A stretch of DNA of 50,371 nucleotides from Comamonadaceae bacterium. GTDB taxonomy: Bacteria; Pseudomonadota; Gammaproteobacteria; Burkholderiales; Burkholderiaceae_C. Below the pieces are notes generated by a model, which was not told the origin of the DNA, did not search any database, and was given only the letters and a program-made list of their open reading frames with translations. Numbering within the stretch: position 1 is the first letter of the stretch; each line of letters begins with the position of its first letter. Location of the stretch: assembly GCA_947476285.1 (NCBI GenBank), contig CANJPU010000036.1:1-50371 (forward strand), written 5' to 3'. A program made the position numbers and the translations under genes. Shown in pieces: positions 40,937 through 49,884 of the stretch.

Positions 40937-41434
40937 ATGAAACGAGTTCGCTTTGGCGTTGCGGCGGCAGCTGCGCTCGCGGTGGGTATCGCACTTTACC
41001 TCGCAACCGCGGTCACCCAAGCACCGTCTTCAACCTTCGTGCTGCTGGACGGTTCGAGCAGGTCTGCGGCAGACCTGAAAGGGCGAGTCACCCTGGTGAA
41101 TTTCTGGGCGACCAGTTGCACCGTCTGCGTGGCAGAGATGCCAAAAATCGTCAGCACGTTCAATAAATACCAGTCTCGGGGTTATGACACACTGGCCGTT
41201 GCAATGAGCTACGACCCGCCCAGCTCTGTGGTGAACTACACGCAAACCCGCAAGCTGCCGTTCAAAGTGGCGATTGACAACACCGGCGCAGTGGCCAGAG
41301 CCTGGGGCGACGTTGAGCTGACTCCTACGAGTTACCTGGTGAACAAGCGCGGCGAGATCGTCAAGCGCTACGTTGGCGAGCCCGACTTTGCACAGCTGCA
41401 CCAACTCATTGAAAAGCTGTTGGCACAGTCCTGA
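40937..41434 (+). CDS. TlpA-like thioredoxin-fold protein
   Basis: The 165-residue protein has one N-terminal membrane helix ([20 protein letters not shown]) and a thioredoxin domain with the redox pair Cys61 and Cys64 in FWATSCTVCVAEMPK and a cis-Pro in ELTPTSYLVNKRGEIV. It is probably a periplasmic thiol reductase anchored in the inner membrane. I start at 40937; an ATG at 40919 would add six residues (MGNILQ) and overlap the divergent DUF4197 start codon. Confidence 0.85.
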   Translation: MKRVRFGVAAAAALAVGIALYLATAVTQAPSSTFVLLDGSSRSAADLKGRVTLVNFWATSCTVCVAEMPKIVSTFNKYQSRGYDTLAVAMSYDPPSSVVNYTQTRKLPFKVAIDNTGAVARAWGDVELTPTSYLVNKRGEIVKRYVGEPDFAQLHQLIEKLLAQS

Positions 41435-41482
41435 TCAGCCCAGAGCGTTAAACTGACCGCCTCCCCACAAACGGCGCCCAGT

Positions 41483-41983
41483 TTGGAATCTTCACAGACA
41501 CCTTCGCTTGTTCTGCTGACACCCCTCACATCCGAAGAATTCGACTTGGTGCGCGAATTGTTTCTCGAATACGCGAAGGGTTTGGGCGTTGACTTGTGCT
41601 TTCAGAATTTCGATCACGAGCTCGCGACGCTGCCGGGCGAGTACGCCCATCCACAAGGGGCCCTGTTTCTGGCCATTGTGGATGGACAGGCCGCCGGGTG
41701 CTGCGCGCTTCGCCCCCTGGATTCGACTGACTATCCGAACGCTGCCGAGATGAAGCGCCTGTATGTGCGCAGATCATTTCGTAATTTCGGGCTGGGGCGG
41801 CAGTTGGCTGAGGCGTCCCTGGTTGCCGCGCGCCAGGCGGGCTACGACCGCGTGCTGCTGGACACGCTCGACGACATGGAAGCGGCCAGAGCGCTTTATG
41901 AAGACCTCGGCTTCAAAGAGATTCCACCTTACTATCACAATCCGATCGCTGGGGCGCATTACCTCAAAGCCGAACTGACCTGA
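41483..41983 (+). CDS. GNAT family N-acetyltransferase
   Basis: The 166-residue protein has the acetyl-CoA binding pattern MKRLYVRRSFRNFGLGRQLA, preceded by GCCALRPLDS and followed by DRVLLDTLDDMEAARALYED and LGFKEIPPYYHNP. The substrate is unknown. No ATG is available upstream of the domain, so a TTG at 41483 is used; the true start is uncertain. Confidence 0.8.
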   Translation: MESSQTPSLVLLTPLTSEEFDLVRELFLEYAKGLGVDLCFQNFDHELATLPGEYAHPQGALFLAIVDGQAAGCCALRPLDSTDYPNAAEMKRLYVRRSFRNFGLGRQLAEASLVAARQAGYDRVLLDTLDDMEAARALYEDLGFKEIPPYYHNPIAGAHYLKAELT

Positions 41984-42036
41984 TGGCCCGAAGCAGCTGA
42001 TTTACGTACCCGCAGTCAAAAGCAGGAGACAGGCAA

Positions 42037-42786
42037 ATGAACCGACTGGCAGGCAAAGTGTCATTCATCACCGGGGGTGCCAATGGCATCGGGCGCTGTG
42101 CAGCGGCGCTCTTTGCGCAAGAAGGCTCGGCAGTGGTCATCGCCGATATTGCGCGCGAAGCGGGTGAGGAGATCGAACGCGAGATCCGGGCTGCGGGAGG
42201 GCAATGCATGTTCATCGAAACCGATGTGACTGAAGAGGAAAGCGTACGCCAGGCCCTGTCGGCTGCGGTCAAGGCTTTCGGTCGCATCAACGTCCTGTAC
42301 AACAATGCGGGCGCATCCACCCGCGCCGACGGGCCAGTCACCATGGCCCCGGCGGATGAATTCTGGCGCGCCATCAAGCTCAACCTTTTTGGAACCTGGC
42401 TGTGCTGCCGGCACGGCATACCGGAGCTGGTCAAAGCAGGCGGCGGGTCAGTGATCAACACGACCTCGGTGGCGGCTCTGATCGGTTTGCGTAATGTCGA
42501 TGCCTACACTGCATCCAAAGGCGGACTGGTCGCACTGACACGTTCGATGGCGGCTGAGTTTGCGCCTGACAAAGTCAGGGTCAATGCGATTGCCCCGACT
42601 GCCACCATGACGCCTCGGGTGGTGGATCTGCGCAAGGGCCGCACTGTGGGCAGTGAGAACCGCAATCTTCTGGGTGAGGCGCAACCCATTGACGTCGCGA
42701 TGGCCGCTCTATACCTTGCATCCGATGAATCATGCCGAACCACCGGCCACATTCTGGCAGTCGATAGCGGCCTGACCACCACCTAA
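42037..42786 (+). CDS. Short-chain dehydrogenase/reductase (SDR family)
   Basis: The 249-residue protein is a classical SDR: TGGANGIG (residues 12-19, cofactor binding), DIAR at the end of the second strand, YNNAGAS (88-94), Ser144, Tyr157 and Lys161 of the catalytic set (YTASK). The Asp at the end of the second strand suggests NAD rather than NADP. The C-terminus CRTTGHILAVDSGLTTT is usual. AGCAGGAGACAGGC precedes the start. Confidence 0.9.
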   Translation: MNRLAGKVSFITGGANGIGRCAAALFAQEGSAVVIADIAREAGEEIEREIRAAGGQCMFIETDVTEEESVRQALSAAVKAFGRINVLYNNAGASTRADGPVTMAPADEFWRAIKLNLFGTWLCCRHGIPELVKAGGGSVINTTSVAALIGLRNVDAYTASKGGLVALTRSMAAEFAPDKVRVNAIAPTATMTPRVVDLRKGRTVGSENRNLLGEAQPIDVAMAALYLASDESCRTTGHILAVDSGLTTT

Positions 42787-42789
42787 CTT

Positions 42790-43027
42790 AGCCTAGAAAC
42801 GGCAGTTGGACGCGCTCGATTGGGCGTCTGGCAAGCCCGATGGCAAGGCGTGACGACGCCGCAGGCTAATGCCTGCAAGGAGGAGCAACGCCGCCAGCGG
42901 GTTTGCCAGACACCCAATCGAGTGCGTAGCGCTCTCACCCAATGGGTGAGAAACTTCAAGGCCAAAAAACTCAGCGCTCACGGGCGCATCCTGCTGAAAA
43001 CAAGCGGTCAACTGCCGTTTCTAGGCT
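42790..43027. repeat. Nested inverted-repeat element, copy A of the dispersed repeat
   Basis: The 238-bp interval has 19-bp perfect terminal inverted repeats (42790-42808 and 43009-43027). Inside is a second inverted pair of about 30 bases (42810-42839 and 42898-42927; 27 matches by hand) enclosing a perfect hairpin GCAGGC-TAAT-GCCTGC (42861-42876). The ends lie directly at the SDR and Bug stop codons. No transposase frame is present. Bases 42803-42879 match copy B at 28479-28555. Confidence 0.75.
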
Positions 43028-43995
43028 TAGTCGAGCACGATGCCGGCGTCGCGCAGGATGCCGCCCCAACGATCGACGTCGCCTGCGATGAGACGTGCAT
43101 AGTCTTGCGGCGTGCTCTTGCCGGGGTCGAGCGACATGCCGCTCAGTTTTTCCTGCACATCGGGCATGGCCGCAATGGCTGCAATCGCCAAATGCAGCTT
43201 GTCGATGACATCCTTGGGCGTTCCAAGCGGTGCTTGCACGCCGTACCAGCCTTTGGCGACAAAGCCCGGCAGGGTTTCGGCAACCGTGGGCACGTTTGGA
43301 AATACGGAAGTGCGCGTGGAGCCGGAAGTTGCCAGCAAGACAATGCGGCCCTCGCGGATCAACTGGTTGCTGGCGCCGATGCCATCGATAGAGAGCTGTG
43401 TTTCGCCGGCCATAAGGCCCACCGTCTGTGGTCCGCTGCCCTTATAGGCGACCGCGACCATCTTGATGCCAGCCATCTTGGCCAGGTATTCACCCAGCAA
43501 ATGGGTGGAACCCCCTGTTCCGCTGGTGCCGTAAGCCACTTTGCCGGGGTTAGCCCGACCGTAGGCGATGAGTTCGGGCAAGGTCTTGAATGGCGCATCC
43601 CGATTTGCCAACACCACATAGGGTGTCTCCGCGAAAATGGTGATGGGAAGCAAATCGCGTCGCATGTCCAGGCGCGGCTGCTTGCTCAGCGCAAGCAAAG
43701 TCATGGAGGAGCCGCCCATGAGCAAGGTGTATCCGTCTGGCTGTGCCTTGGCGACAAAATCGCCGCCAATCAACTGATTGGCACCCGGTTTGTTGTCGAT
43801 GATGACCGGCTGTCCGAGGCGCTCTGAAAGCTTCTGACCAAGCAAGCGGGCCAGCACGTCGGTTCCGCCCCCTGCCGCCAGCGGAACCACCAGCCGAATC
43901 GGCTTGTCCGGAAACGCTGCGCTGCAAATCGGCACCAGGCACCACCACGCGACCATTCCCAGAACAAATCTGCACGCCGGCTTGGCAATATTCAT
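43027..43995 (-). CDS. Bug-family tripartite tricarboxylate transporter solute-binding protein
   Basis: The 322-residue protein has a signal peptide (FVLGMVAWWCLVPICSAA) and the Bug pattern: FPDKPIRLVVPLAAGGGTDV, LGQPVIIDNKPGAN, GGDFVAKAQPDGYTLLMG and TSVFPNVPTVAETLPGF. Such periplasmic proteins bind small organic acids or related compounds. No TctA/TctB membrane partners are nearby, as is common for the many orphan Bug proteins of Burkholderiales. The start at 43995 has an AGGAG about ten bases upstream. Confidence 0.9.
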   Translation of the reverse strand: MNIAKPACRFVLGMVAWWCLVPICSAAFPDKPIRLVVPLAAGGGTDVLARLLGQKLSERLGQPVIIDNKPGANQLIGGDFVAKAQPDGYTLLMGGSSMTLLALSKQPRLDMRRDLLPITIFAETPYVVLANRDAPFKTLPELIAYGRANPGKVAYGTSGTGGSTHLLGEYLAKMAGIKMVAVAYKGSGPQTVGLMAGETQLSIDGIGASNQLIREGRIVLLATSGSTRTSVFPNVPTVAETLPGFVAKGWYGVQAPLGTPKDVIDKLHLAIAAIAAMPDVQEKLSGMSLDPGKSTPQDYARLIAGDVDRWGGILRDAGIVLD

Positions 43996-44093
43996 GATTT
44001 CGAGTCTCCTGCACGAACCGCGACACAAGCGCACGGCCAGTCGGTAAGCATGCTTTGCCGCTCCATTGATGTCAACCGAGAAGACGAGCAAAG

Positions 44094-44139
44094 AAAAAAC
44101 CCGAGAGCCCCCCCCGCAAGGCGGAAGGGAACTCACGGG
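44094..44139 (-). terminator. Intrinsic terminator after the peroxiredoxin gene
   Basis: On the minus strand CCCGTGAG (44139-44132) pairs, with one mismatch, with CTCTCGGG (44107-44100), followed by TTTTTT. An inner CCGC-CTT-GCGG hairpin adds to the structure. It lies 28 bases beyond the peroxiredoxin stop codon. Confidence 0.7.
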
Positions 44140-44167
44140 CTCAGACACGCCGCAAAATCCGAAGCGG

Positions 44168-44674
44168 TCAGCCCTTTGCTTGCGCCAGCATAGTTGATCC
44201 GTCAGTGACTTCGAACTTGCCGGGGGCCTCGACGTTCACCGACGCAACCTTGCCATTCTTGATCAGCATGGAATAGCGGTTGCTGCGAACACCCATGCCA
44301 CGGGCTGTGAGGTCGAGTGTGAGACCAACTGCCTTGGCAAATTCGGCACTGCCATCGGCCAGCATGCGAATCTTGCCAACCGCCTTCTGATCGCGGGCCC
44401 ACGCACCCATCACGAAGGCATCATTGACGCTGACACACCAGATTTCGTCCACACCGGCCTTCTTGAGTTCCTCGGCCTTGGCCAGGTAGCTGGGCACATG
44501 CTGGGCCGAACAGGTAGGTGTGTACGCGCCGGGCAGTGCAAACAGGGCGATCGTCTTGCCTGCCGTGGCTTCAGCCACCTTGACTGGGTTAGGGCCGATG
44601 CTGCAGCCATTTCCTTCGACATCGGAATACTCTTGCAGAGTCACTGCAGGCAGACTGTCTCCAACTTTGATCAT
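44168..44674 (-). CDS. Peroxiredoxin, Prx5 subfamily
   Basis: The 168-residue protein starts MIKVGDSLPAVTL and has the peroxidatic Cys55 in LPGAYTPTCSAQHVP, followed by CVSVNDAFVMGAWARDQ and GVRSNRYSMLIKNGKV. Prx5-type enzymes reduce hydrogen and organic peroxides using thiols. A second Cys lies at residue 24. The start at 44674 is six bases after GGAG. The S10-operon terminator sits directly upstream. Confidence 0.92.
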   Translation of the reverse strand: MIKVGDSLPAVTLQEYSDVEGNGCSIGPNPVKVAEATAGKTIALFALPGAYTPTCSAQHVPSYLAKAEELKKAGVDEIWCVSVNDAFVMGAWARDQKAVGKIRMLADGSAEFAKAVGLTLDLTARGMGVRSNRYSMLIKNGKVASVNVEAPGKFEVTDGSTMLAQAKG

Positions 44675-44686
44675 CAATATCTCCAA

Positions 44687-44718
44687 AAAGAAAAACGACC
44701 CACATTGTGGGTCGTTTT
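44687..44718 (-). terminator. Strong palindromic terminator between rpsQ and the peroxiredoxin gene
   Basis: AAAACGACCCACA and TGTGGGTCGTTTT (44692-44704 and 44706-44718) are a 13-base inverted repeat around one base. On the minus strand it is followed by TTTTTCTTTTT. It should end the S10 operon transcript. It is nearly symmetrical and could also act on the plus strand, but no plus-strand gene precedes it. Confidence 0.85.
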
Positions 44719-44733
44719 GATTAAGCTTGCACC

Positions 44734-44772
44734 AGTGGGCTTGATAGGTGGGCTTGATAAGTGGGCTTGATC
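44734..44772. repeat. Three tandem 13-bp repeats at the rpsQ stop codon
   Basis: AGTGGGCTTGATA, GGTGGGCTTGATA and AGTGGGCTTGATC follow each other directly at 44734, 44747 and 44760. The last copy covers two bases of the rpsQ stop codon (44773-44771 on the minus strand). The array lies between rpsQ and its terminator, so it would be part of the 3' untranslated region. Confidence 0.85.
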
Positions 44773-45040
44773 AGACTTCGGCAGCCTTCTCGACCAGACG
44801 GGTTGCAACCCAGTTCTTTGTCTTGGAGATAGGACGACTTTCAGTGATCTCGATCACGTCGCCAGTGTGGTACTCGTCTTTCTCGTCGTGCGCATGGTAC
44901 TTGCTCGACTTGGCAACGATCTTGCCGTAGAGCTCGTGCTTGACGCGCCGCTCGACCAATACCGTCACAGTCTTGGTACGCTTGTCGCTAACAACCTTGC
45001 CAACCAAGGTGCGCTTGAGGGATGTTTTGGCTTCCGTCAT
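44771..45040 (-). CDS. rpsQ: 30S ribosomal protein S17
   Basis: The 89-residue protein has the uS17 pattern: [54 protein letters not shown] and [16 protein letters not shown]. It binds 16S rRNA early in 30S assembly. It follows rpmC by nine bases and is the last S10-operon gene before the terminator; rplN and later genes are not in this transcript. Confidence 0.95.
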   Translation of the reverse strand: MTEAKTSLKRTLVGKVVSDKRTKTVTVLVERRVKHELYGKIVAKSSKYHAHDEKDEYHTGDVIEITESRPISKTKNWVATRLVEKAAEV

Positions 45041-45049
45041 GGGTGCTCC

Positions 45050-45268
45050 TTACTTGGCGGCAGGCTTTTCAGCCCGCTCTTGAGTCTGCTTCTGGACCAG
45101 GATTGTCTTGGCCCGAGCAATGTCACGACGCGTGACGCGCAGCGTGCCGGTGTTGGTGAGTTGTTGCGTGGCTTTTTGCATGCGCAGACCGAAATGAGCC
45201 TTTTGCAAAGCCTTGACTTCGTCCTTGAGGCCGGCAATGTCTTTATTGCGCAGTTCAGTAGTTTTCAT
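45050..45268 (-). CDS. rpmC: 50S ribosomal protein L29
   Basis: The 72-residue helical protein starts [20 protein letters not shown] and contains [20 protein letters not shown] and [13 protein letters not shown], typical of uL29. The tail ERAEKPAAK is slightly longer than in E. coli (63 residues). It lies between rplP and rpsQ. Confidence 0.93.
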   Translation of the reverse strand: MKTTELRNKDIAGLKDEVKALQKAHFGLRMQKATQQLTNTGTLRVTRRDIARAKTILVQKQTQERAEKPAAK

Positions 45269-45285
45269 TTTTCATCACTCCTGAA

Positions 45286-45702
45286 TTACGAGCCGATCAT
45301 GCGGCTGACGAAGGTGGTACGCAGCGGCAGCTTGGCTGCCGCAAGGCGGAAGGCTTCGCGAGCGAGCTCTTCGGGCACACCGACGATCTCGAACACAACT
45401 TTGCCCGGCTGGATTTCGGCCACGTAGTACTCGGGGTTGCCCTTACCGTTACCCATACGCACTTCTGCGGGCTTGTGGGAAATCGGCTTGTCGGGAAACA
45501 CACGAATCCAGATGCGACCACCACGCTTGACGTGGCGGGAAATCGCGCGGCGCGCGGCTTCGATTTGACGGGCCGTCAGGCGACCGCGGTCGGTGCACTT
45601 GAGGCCGAAGTCACCGAACGCCACCGAGTTGCCCCGGGTAGCTATGCCGGTGTTGCGGCCCTTTTGCTCTTTGCGGTATTTGCGGCGAGCTGGTTGAAGC
45701 AT
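45286..45702 (-). CDS. rplP: 50S ribosomal protein L16
   Basis: The 138-residue protein starts [20 protein letters not shown] and includes [40 protein letters not shown] and [19 protein letters not shown]16 helps place tRNA in the ribosomal A site. It follows rpsC by two bases. Confidence 0.96.
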   Translation of the reverse strand: MLQPARRKYRKEQKGRNTGIATRGNSVAFGDFGLKCTDRGRLTARQIEAARRAISRHVKRGGRIWIRVFPDKPISHKPAEVRMGNGKGNPEYYVAEIQPGKVVFEIVGVPEELAREAFRLAAAKLPLRTTFVSRMIGS

Positions 45703-45704
45703 GT

Positions 45705-46613
45705 TTACTCTCCTTTACCGTCGACAGGCGTGGTGCTTGTCGGCGCGCCTGCCTTGCGGACGCGCTTAACGGTAGATTTCGGTGCATCGGCACCTGTCGT
45801 TGCTTCTGCGGGCTTGTCGCTGCCATCAACCGGCGCAACATTGCCCGCACTAGCTGCGGGACGGCGTGGAGCGGGACCACGGCGGTCACCGCCAGGACGG
45901 TCGCCCGGGCGGCCATCGCGGCGAGGACCACGCGGACGACGCTCTTCTTCGGTACGAGGTTCGACAATGGCCGGCAAATCATTGCGGCCCAGCGTGTCAC
46001 CCTTGTAGACCCAGACCTTGACGCCGATCACGCCATAAGTGGTCTTGGCTTCGGAGAAACCGTAGTCGATGTCTGCGCGCAGTGTATGAAGCGGCACGCG
46101 GCCTTCGCGGTACCACTCGGTGCGCGCGATCTCGATGCCGTTCAGACGGCCAGCCGACATGATCTTGATGCCCTGGGCGCCCAGGCGCATCGCGTTCTGC
46201 ATGGCACGCTTCATCGCACGGCGGAACATGATGCGCTTCTCAAGCTGCTGGGTGATGCTGTCTGCAATCAATTGCGCATCGATTTCTGGCTTGCGCACTT
46301 CTTCGATGTTGACTGCGACCGGCACACCCAAACGAATGGCCAACTCTTTCTTGAGCGCTTCGATGTCTTCGCCCTTCTTGCCGATCACCACGCCCGGACG
46401 AGCCGAATAGATGGTGATGCGAGCGTTCTTGGCGGGACGCTCGATCAGAATGCGCGAAACTGCGGCGTTCTTGAGCTTGGTCTTAAGGTACTCGCGCACC
46501 TTGATGTCTTCAGCCAGCATGCCGGCGAAGTCACGGTTGTTGGCATACCAGCGGCTAGCCCAGTTACGGCTAACCGACAGGCGGAAGCCGGTAGGATGGA
46601 TTTTTTGTCCCAT
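45705..46613 (-). CDS. rpsC: 30S ribosomal protein S3 with extended tail
   Basis: The first 210 residues are a normal uS3: [18 protein letters not shown], the KH domain with [18 protein letters not shown], and [20 protein letters not shown]. The C-terminus is extended by about 85 residues rich in Arg, Pro, Gly and Ala ([20 protein letters not shown]), probably disordered; total length is 302 against 233 in E. coli. Extended S3 tails are, as far as I recall, common in this bacterial group. Confidence 0.94.
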   Translation of the reverse strand: MGQKIHPTGFRLSVSRNWASRWYANNRDFAGMLAEDIKVREYLKTKLKNAAVSRILIERPAKNARITIYSARPGVVIGKKGEDIEALKKELAIRLGVPVAVNIEEVRKPEIDAQLIADSITQQLEKRIMFRRAMKRAMQNAMRLGAQGIKIMSAGRLNGIEIARTEWYREGRVPLHTLRADIDYGFSEAKTTYGVIGVKVWVYKGDTLGRNDLPAIVEPRTEEERRPRGPRRDGRPGDRPGGDRRGPAPRRPAASAGNVAPVDGSDKPAEATTGADAPKSTVKRVRKAGAPTSTTPVDGKGE

Positions 46614-46628
46614 AGTGTCCTGAGCCTG

Positions 46629-46958
46629 TTAGTTGCCAACTGTCACGTACACATGGCACGTGGGCTTGACGATACGGTTGCCGCGGCCTTTGGCGCGCGC
46701 GGTGAAACGCTTGAGCGAAGCGCCTTGCTCGACGTAGATGGTCTTGACCTTCAGTTCGTCGATGTCGGCGCCGTCGTTGTGCTCGGCGTTCGCGATGGCG
46801 GACTCCAGCACCTTCTTGACGATCCCGGCGGCTTTCTTCTGGGTGAACTCCAGAATGTTGAGCGCCTGATCTACCTTCTTGCCGCGAATCAGATCGGCCA
46901 CCAGACGGCCTTTGTCGACCGACAGACGGACGCCCCTGAGGACTGCACGTGTTTCCAT
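46629..46958 (-). CDS. rplV: 50S ribosomal protein L22
   Basis: The 109-residue protein starts [20 protein letters not shown] and includes [40 protein letters not shown] and [18 protein letters not shown], with the beta-hairpin that lines the exit tunnel. It lies between rpsS and rpsC. Confidence 0.96.
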   Translation of the reverse strand: METRAVLRGVRLSVDKGRLVADLIRGKKVDQALNILEFTQKKAAGIVKKVLESAIANAEHNDGADIDELKVKTIYVEQGASLKRFTARAKGRGNRIVKPTCHVYVTVGN

Positions 46959-46967
46959 GGTCTTTCC

Positions 46968-47246
46968 TTACTTCTTCTGGACTTTTTTGTCCGCCGGGTG
47001 ACCCTTGAAGGTGCGCGTCAGGGCGAATTCGCCCAGCTTGTGGCCCACCATCTGGTCGGTGATGTAGACCGGCACGTGCTGCTTGCCGTTGTGAACGGCG
47101 ATCGTCAGCCCGATGAACTCGGGCAGGATCATGGAGCGGCGCGACCAAGTCTTGATCGGCTTTTTGTCCTTGGTCGTCACGGCCTTGTCAGCCTTGGCCA
47201 CCAGGTGGTGGTCAACAAACGGACCCTTTTTGAGAGAGCGAGTCAT
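46968..47246 (-). CDS. rpsS: 30S ribosomal protein S19
   Basis: The 92-residue protein has the uS19 pattern: [60 protein letters not shown] and [17 protein letters not shown]. It binds 16S rRNA in the 30S head with S13. It is followed by rplV after nine bases. Confidence 0.96.
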   Translation of the reverse strand: MTRSLKKGPFVDHHLVAKADKAVTTKDKKPIKTWSRRSMILPEFIGLTIAVHNGKQHVPVYITDQMVGHKLGEFALTRTFKGHPADKKVQKK

Positions 47247-47256
47247 TTGCTACCCC

Positions 47257-48081
47257 TTACTTCTTGCGACGCGACACGACCATGACCTGGGTGCGCTTGT
47301 TGTTGCGGGTACGGTAACCCTTGGTCAGGTTGCCCCACGGATCGACTGGGTGACGGCCTTCGCCGGTCTTGCCCTCGCCGCCACCGTGCGGGTGGTCAAC
47401 CGGGTTCATCACCACACCGCGAACGGTCGGGCGAATACCCATGTGGCGCTTGACGCCGGCCTTGCCGAGTTGGCGCAGGCTGTGCTCTTCGTTGGCGACT
47501 TCACCGATGGTGGCGCGGCACTCGATGTGGATCTTGCGAACCTCACCAGAGCGCATGCGGACCTGGGCGTAGGTGCCTTCGCGCGCCAACAGCGTCGCGG
47601 AGGTGCCAGCCGAGCGAGCGATCTGCGCGCCCTTGCCCGGCTTGAGCTCGATGCAGTGGATCGTGGAGCCCACCGGAATATTGCGCACTGGCAAGGTGTT
47701 GCCGGCACGGATCGGGGCCTCGGCACCGGACTGCAGCGACGCGCCGACCTCCAGACCGCGCGGAGCGATGATGTAGCGGCGCTCGCCGTCGGCATAGCAC
47801 ACCAGAGCGATGTGTGCCGTACGGTTCGGGTCGTACTCGATACGCTCGACCTTGGCTGGAATGCCGTCCTTGTTGCGAACGAAATCGACAACACGGTAGT
47901 GGTGCTTGTGGCCGCCACCCTTGTGGCGGGTAGTGATGTGACCGTTGTTGTTACGACCGGCCTTCTGGATTTGCGGCTCCAGCAGCGGGGCGTAACCTTC
48001 ACCCTTATGCAGGTGGTCACGCGAGATCGTCACCATGCCGCGCTGGCCTGGTGATGTCGGCTTCTTCTTGATGACTGCCAT
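47257..48081 (-). CDS. rplB: 50S ribosomal protein L2
   Basis: The 274-residue protein has the usual L2 segments: [40 protein letters not shown], the [20 protein letters not shown] core and [20 protein letters not shown] with the conserved His near the peptidyl-transferase centre. It follows rplW by three bases. Confidence 0.97.
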   Translation of the reverse strand: MAVIKKKPTSPGQRGMVTISRDHLHKGEGYAPLLEPQIQKAGRNNNGHITTRHKGGGHKHHYRVVDFVRNKDGIPAKVERIEYDPNRTAHIALVCYADGERRYIIAPRGLEVGASLQSGAEAPIRAGNTLPVRNIPVGSTIHCIELKPGKGAQIARSAGTSATLLAREGTYAQVRMRSGEVRKIHIECRATIGEVANEEHSLRQLGKAGVKRHMGIRPTVRGVVMNPVDHPHGGGEGKTGEGRHPVDPWGNLTKGYRTRNNKRTQVMVVSRRKK

Positions 48082-48084
48082 GAT

Positions 48085-48420
48085 TTACGCGGCCTCCCCT
48101 GAAAGGTTCAGCTCTTGACCTGGCTTGAGCGTCACGTAGGCCTTGCGCACATTGTCGCGACGGCCCACCGAGCGGCCAAAGCGCTTGGTCTTGCCTTTGG
48201 TATTGACCACCGACACGCCCTTGACCTCGACCTTGAACATCAGTTCAACGGCGGCCTTGATTTCGGGTTTGGTGGCGTCCTGCAGCACTTTGAAGGTGAC
48301 TGAATTGGTCTTGTCGGCAATCTGAGTCGCCTTTTCAGAGACGATCGGGGCAACCAAGACCTGCATCAACCGACCTTCGTCGAAGTTGCGCTGGGCGGGT
48401 GTGGGATTGACGCGGCTCAT
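48085..48420 (-). CDS. rplW: 50S ribosomal protein L23
   Basis: The 111-residue protein contains [40 protein letters not shown] and [20 protein letters not shown], typical of uL23, which docks trigger factor and SRP at the exit tunnel. The ATG at 48420 overlaps the rplD stop as ATGA; an internal Met at residue 19 would give the shorter canonical start, so the first 18 residues are less certain. Confidence 0.93.
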   Translation of the reverse strand: MSRVNPTPAQRNFDEGRLMQVLVAPIVSEKATQIADKTNSVTFKVLQDATKPEIKAAVELMFKVEVKGVSVVNTKGKTKRFGRSVGRRDNVRKAYVTLKPGQELNLSGEAA

Positions 48421-49037
48421 GCGAACATCTCCTTGAGCTTGTCGAGGGCACCCTTGGTGACCAGCACCTTCTTGTAGTGCACCAGCGACAGCGGATCGGC
48501 ATAACGCGGCTCGACGATGAGCACGTTGACCAGGTTGCGCGAAGCCAGGTAGAGGTTTTCGTCGACTTCTTCGGCAATGACCAAGACCGACTCAAGGTTC
48601 ATGGCCTTGAAACGGGCAGCCAGCTGCTTGGTCTTGGGCGAGTCCACCTTCATGGACTCGACCACAGCCAAACGCCCTTCGCGAGCGAGCTGCGAGAAGA
48701 TGGACGCCATGCCGGCGCGGTACATCTTCTTGTTGATCTTGTGGGTGAAATTCTCTTCCGGGCTGTTCGGGAAAATCCGGCCGCCTCCGCGCCACAGCGG
48801 CGAGGAAGTCATACCAGCACGGGCGCGGCCCGTTCCCTTTTGCTTGAACGGCTTCTTGGTCGAGTGCTTGACCTGCTGGCGGTCCTTCTGGGCACGCGTA
48901 CCCTGGCGGGCATTGGCCTGGAAGGCTACGACGACCTGATGAACCAGATCTTCGTTGTATTCACGGCCGAACACGGTCTCGGGCGCGTCGTACTTGGACG
49001 CGGCCTGGCCCTGTTCGTTCAGGAGTTCGAGTTGCAT
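48417..49037 (-). CDS. rplD: 50S ribosomal protein L4
   Basis: The 206-residue protein starts [20 protein letters not shown] and has [40 protein letters not shown] and [24 protein letters not shown] segments (here [14 protein letters not shown]). In E. coli L4 also represses its own operon. The start overlaps the rplC stop by one base (TAATG). Confidence 0.95.
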   Translation of the reverse strand: MQLELLNEQGQAASKYDAPETVFGREYNEDLVHQVVVAFQANARQGTRAQKDRQQVKHSTKKPFKQKGTGRARAGMTSSPLWRGGGRIFPNSPEENFTHKINKKMYRAGMASIFSQLAREGRLAVVESMKVDSPKTKQLAARFKAMNLESVLVIAEEVDENLYLASRNLVNVLIVEPRYADPLSLVHYKKVLVTKGALDKLKEMFA

Positions 49038-49717
49038 TACTTGTCTCCCTTCGCGGCAACCGGCTTGGCCTTGACGGCCGGACGCACAGTCACGAAGCCG
49101 CACTTGGAGCCAGGCACCGCGCCCCTGATCAGGAGCAACTGGCGAGCTTCATCGATGCGGAACACATCGAGGTTCTGGGTGGTCACGGTGTCATCGCCGA
49201 GGTGGCCCGTCATGCGCTTGCCAGGAAACACACGGCCCGGGTCCTGAGCCATACCAATGGAGCCTGGCACGTTGTGCGAACGGCTATTGCCGTGCGAGGC
49301 ACGCTGCGACTTCATGTGGTGGCGCTTGATGGTGCCGGCGAAGCCCTTGCCGATTGTCGTGCCCTGCACGTCGACCTTCTGGCCTACGGAGAACACGTCA
49401 GTGGCAGGCACCGTGGCGCCGGCGGCGTACTTGGCCGCAGTGTCTGCGGCGACGCGGAATTCCTGGAATATTTCACCGGCCTCGACACCTGCCCTGGCAA
49501 GGTGGCCGGCTTGCGGCTTGGTCACCCTCGAAGCTTTGCGCGAACCAAACGTGACCTGAAGGGCCACATAGCCGTCGTTCTCTTGGGTTTTAACCTGGGT
49601 CACACGGTTGTTGGACACATCCACCACCGTGACAGGAACAGCGTCCCCATCATCGGTGAACAGGCGCATCATGCCCACCTTGCGGCCCAGCAACCCGAGG
49701 GAGTTGCTTAGACTCAT
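49037..49717 (-). CDS. rplC: 50S ribosomal protein L3
   Basis: The 226-residue protein starts [20 protein letters not shown] and contains [40 protein letters not shown] and [20 protein letters not shown], which match uL3. The start at 49717 follows GGAGTAACA. It is separated from rpsJ by about 200 bases that hold a promoter and a hairpin, unlike the usual tight spacing. Confidence 0.95.
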   Translation of the reverse strand: MSLSNSLGLLGRKVGMMRLFTDDGDAVPVTVVDVSNNRVTQVKTQENDGYVALQVTFGSRKASRVTKPQAGHLARAGVEAGEIFQEFRVAADTAAKYAAGATVPATDVFSVGQKVDVQGTTIGKGFAGTIKRHHMKSQRASHGNSRSHNVPGSIGMAQDPGRVFPGKRMTGHLGDDTVTTQNLDVFRIDEARQLLLIRGAVPGSKCGFVTVRPAVKAKPVAAKGDK

Positions 49718-49797
49718 ATTGTTACTCCGTAACTTCCGCCGCGCCCGCTGCAATTGGCAAGCGCGTTTGGATTGCGAAAGAAGGTTGATAAAAACTA

Positions 49798-49839
49798 AAT
49801 TGGCGCCCGCATATTTCAGGCAGCCAAACCTCGCCAATT
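49798..49839 (-). promoter_or_regulatory. Hairpin in the rplC leader
   Basis: AATTGGCG (49798-49805) and CGCCAATT (49832-49839) are perfect inverted arms around a 26-base loop, located between the promoter at 49855-49884 and the rplC start. A site for feedback control by a ribosomal protein such as L4 is possible but not shown. Confidence 0.4.
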
Positions 49840-49854
49840 AAGGCGAAGCCGCAA

Positions 49855-49884
49855 ATTATAACGCGCTCTTGCAGCTTTCCGCAA
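49855..49884 (-). promoter_or_regulatory. Probable internal promoter of the S10 operon, before rplC
   Basis: On the minus strand TTGCGG (49884-49879) and TATAAT (49860-49855) are spaced by 18 bases, a good sigma-70 pattern. The -10 is perfect. It would drive rplC and the following genes separately from tuf-rpsJ, with a leader of about 130 bases. Confidence 0.65.

Noticed and set aside
42820..43827. 335-codon plus-strand frame starting in the inverted-repeat element
   Set aside because: It runs through the repeat and then antisense through the Bug protein gene. The first part merely translates the repeat.
46086..47285. 399-codon plus-strand frame across rpsC, rplV and rpsS
   Set aside because: It is antisense to three ribosomal protein genes and matches nothing recognisable.
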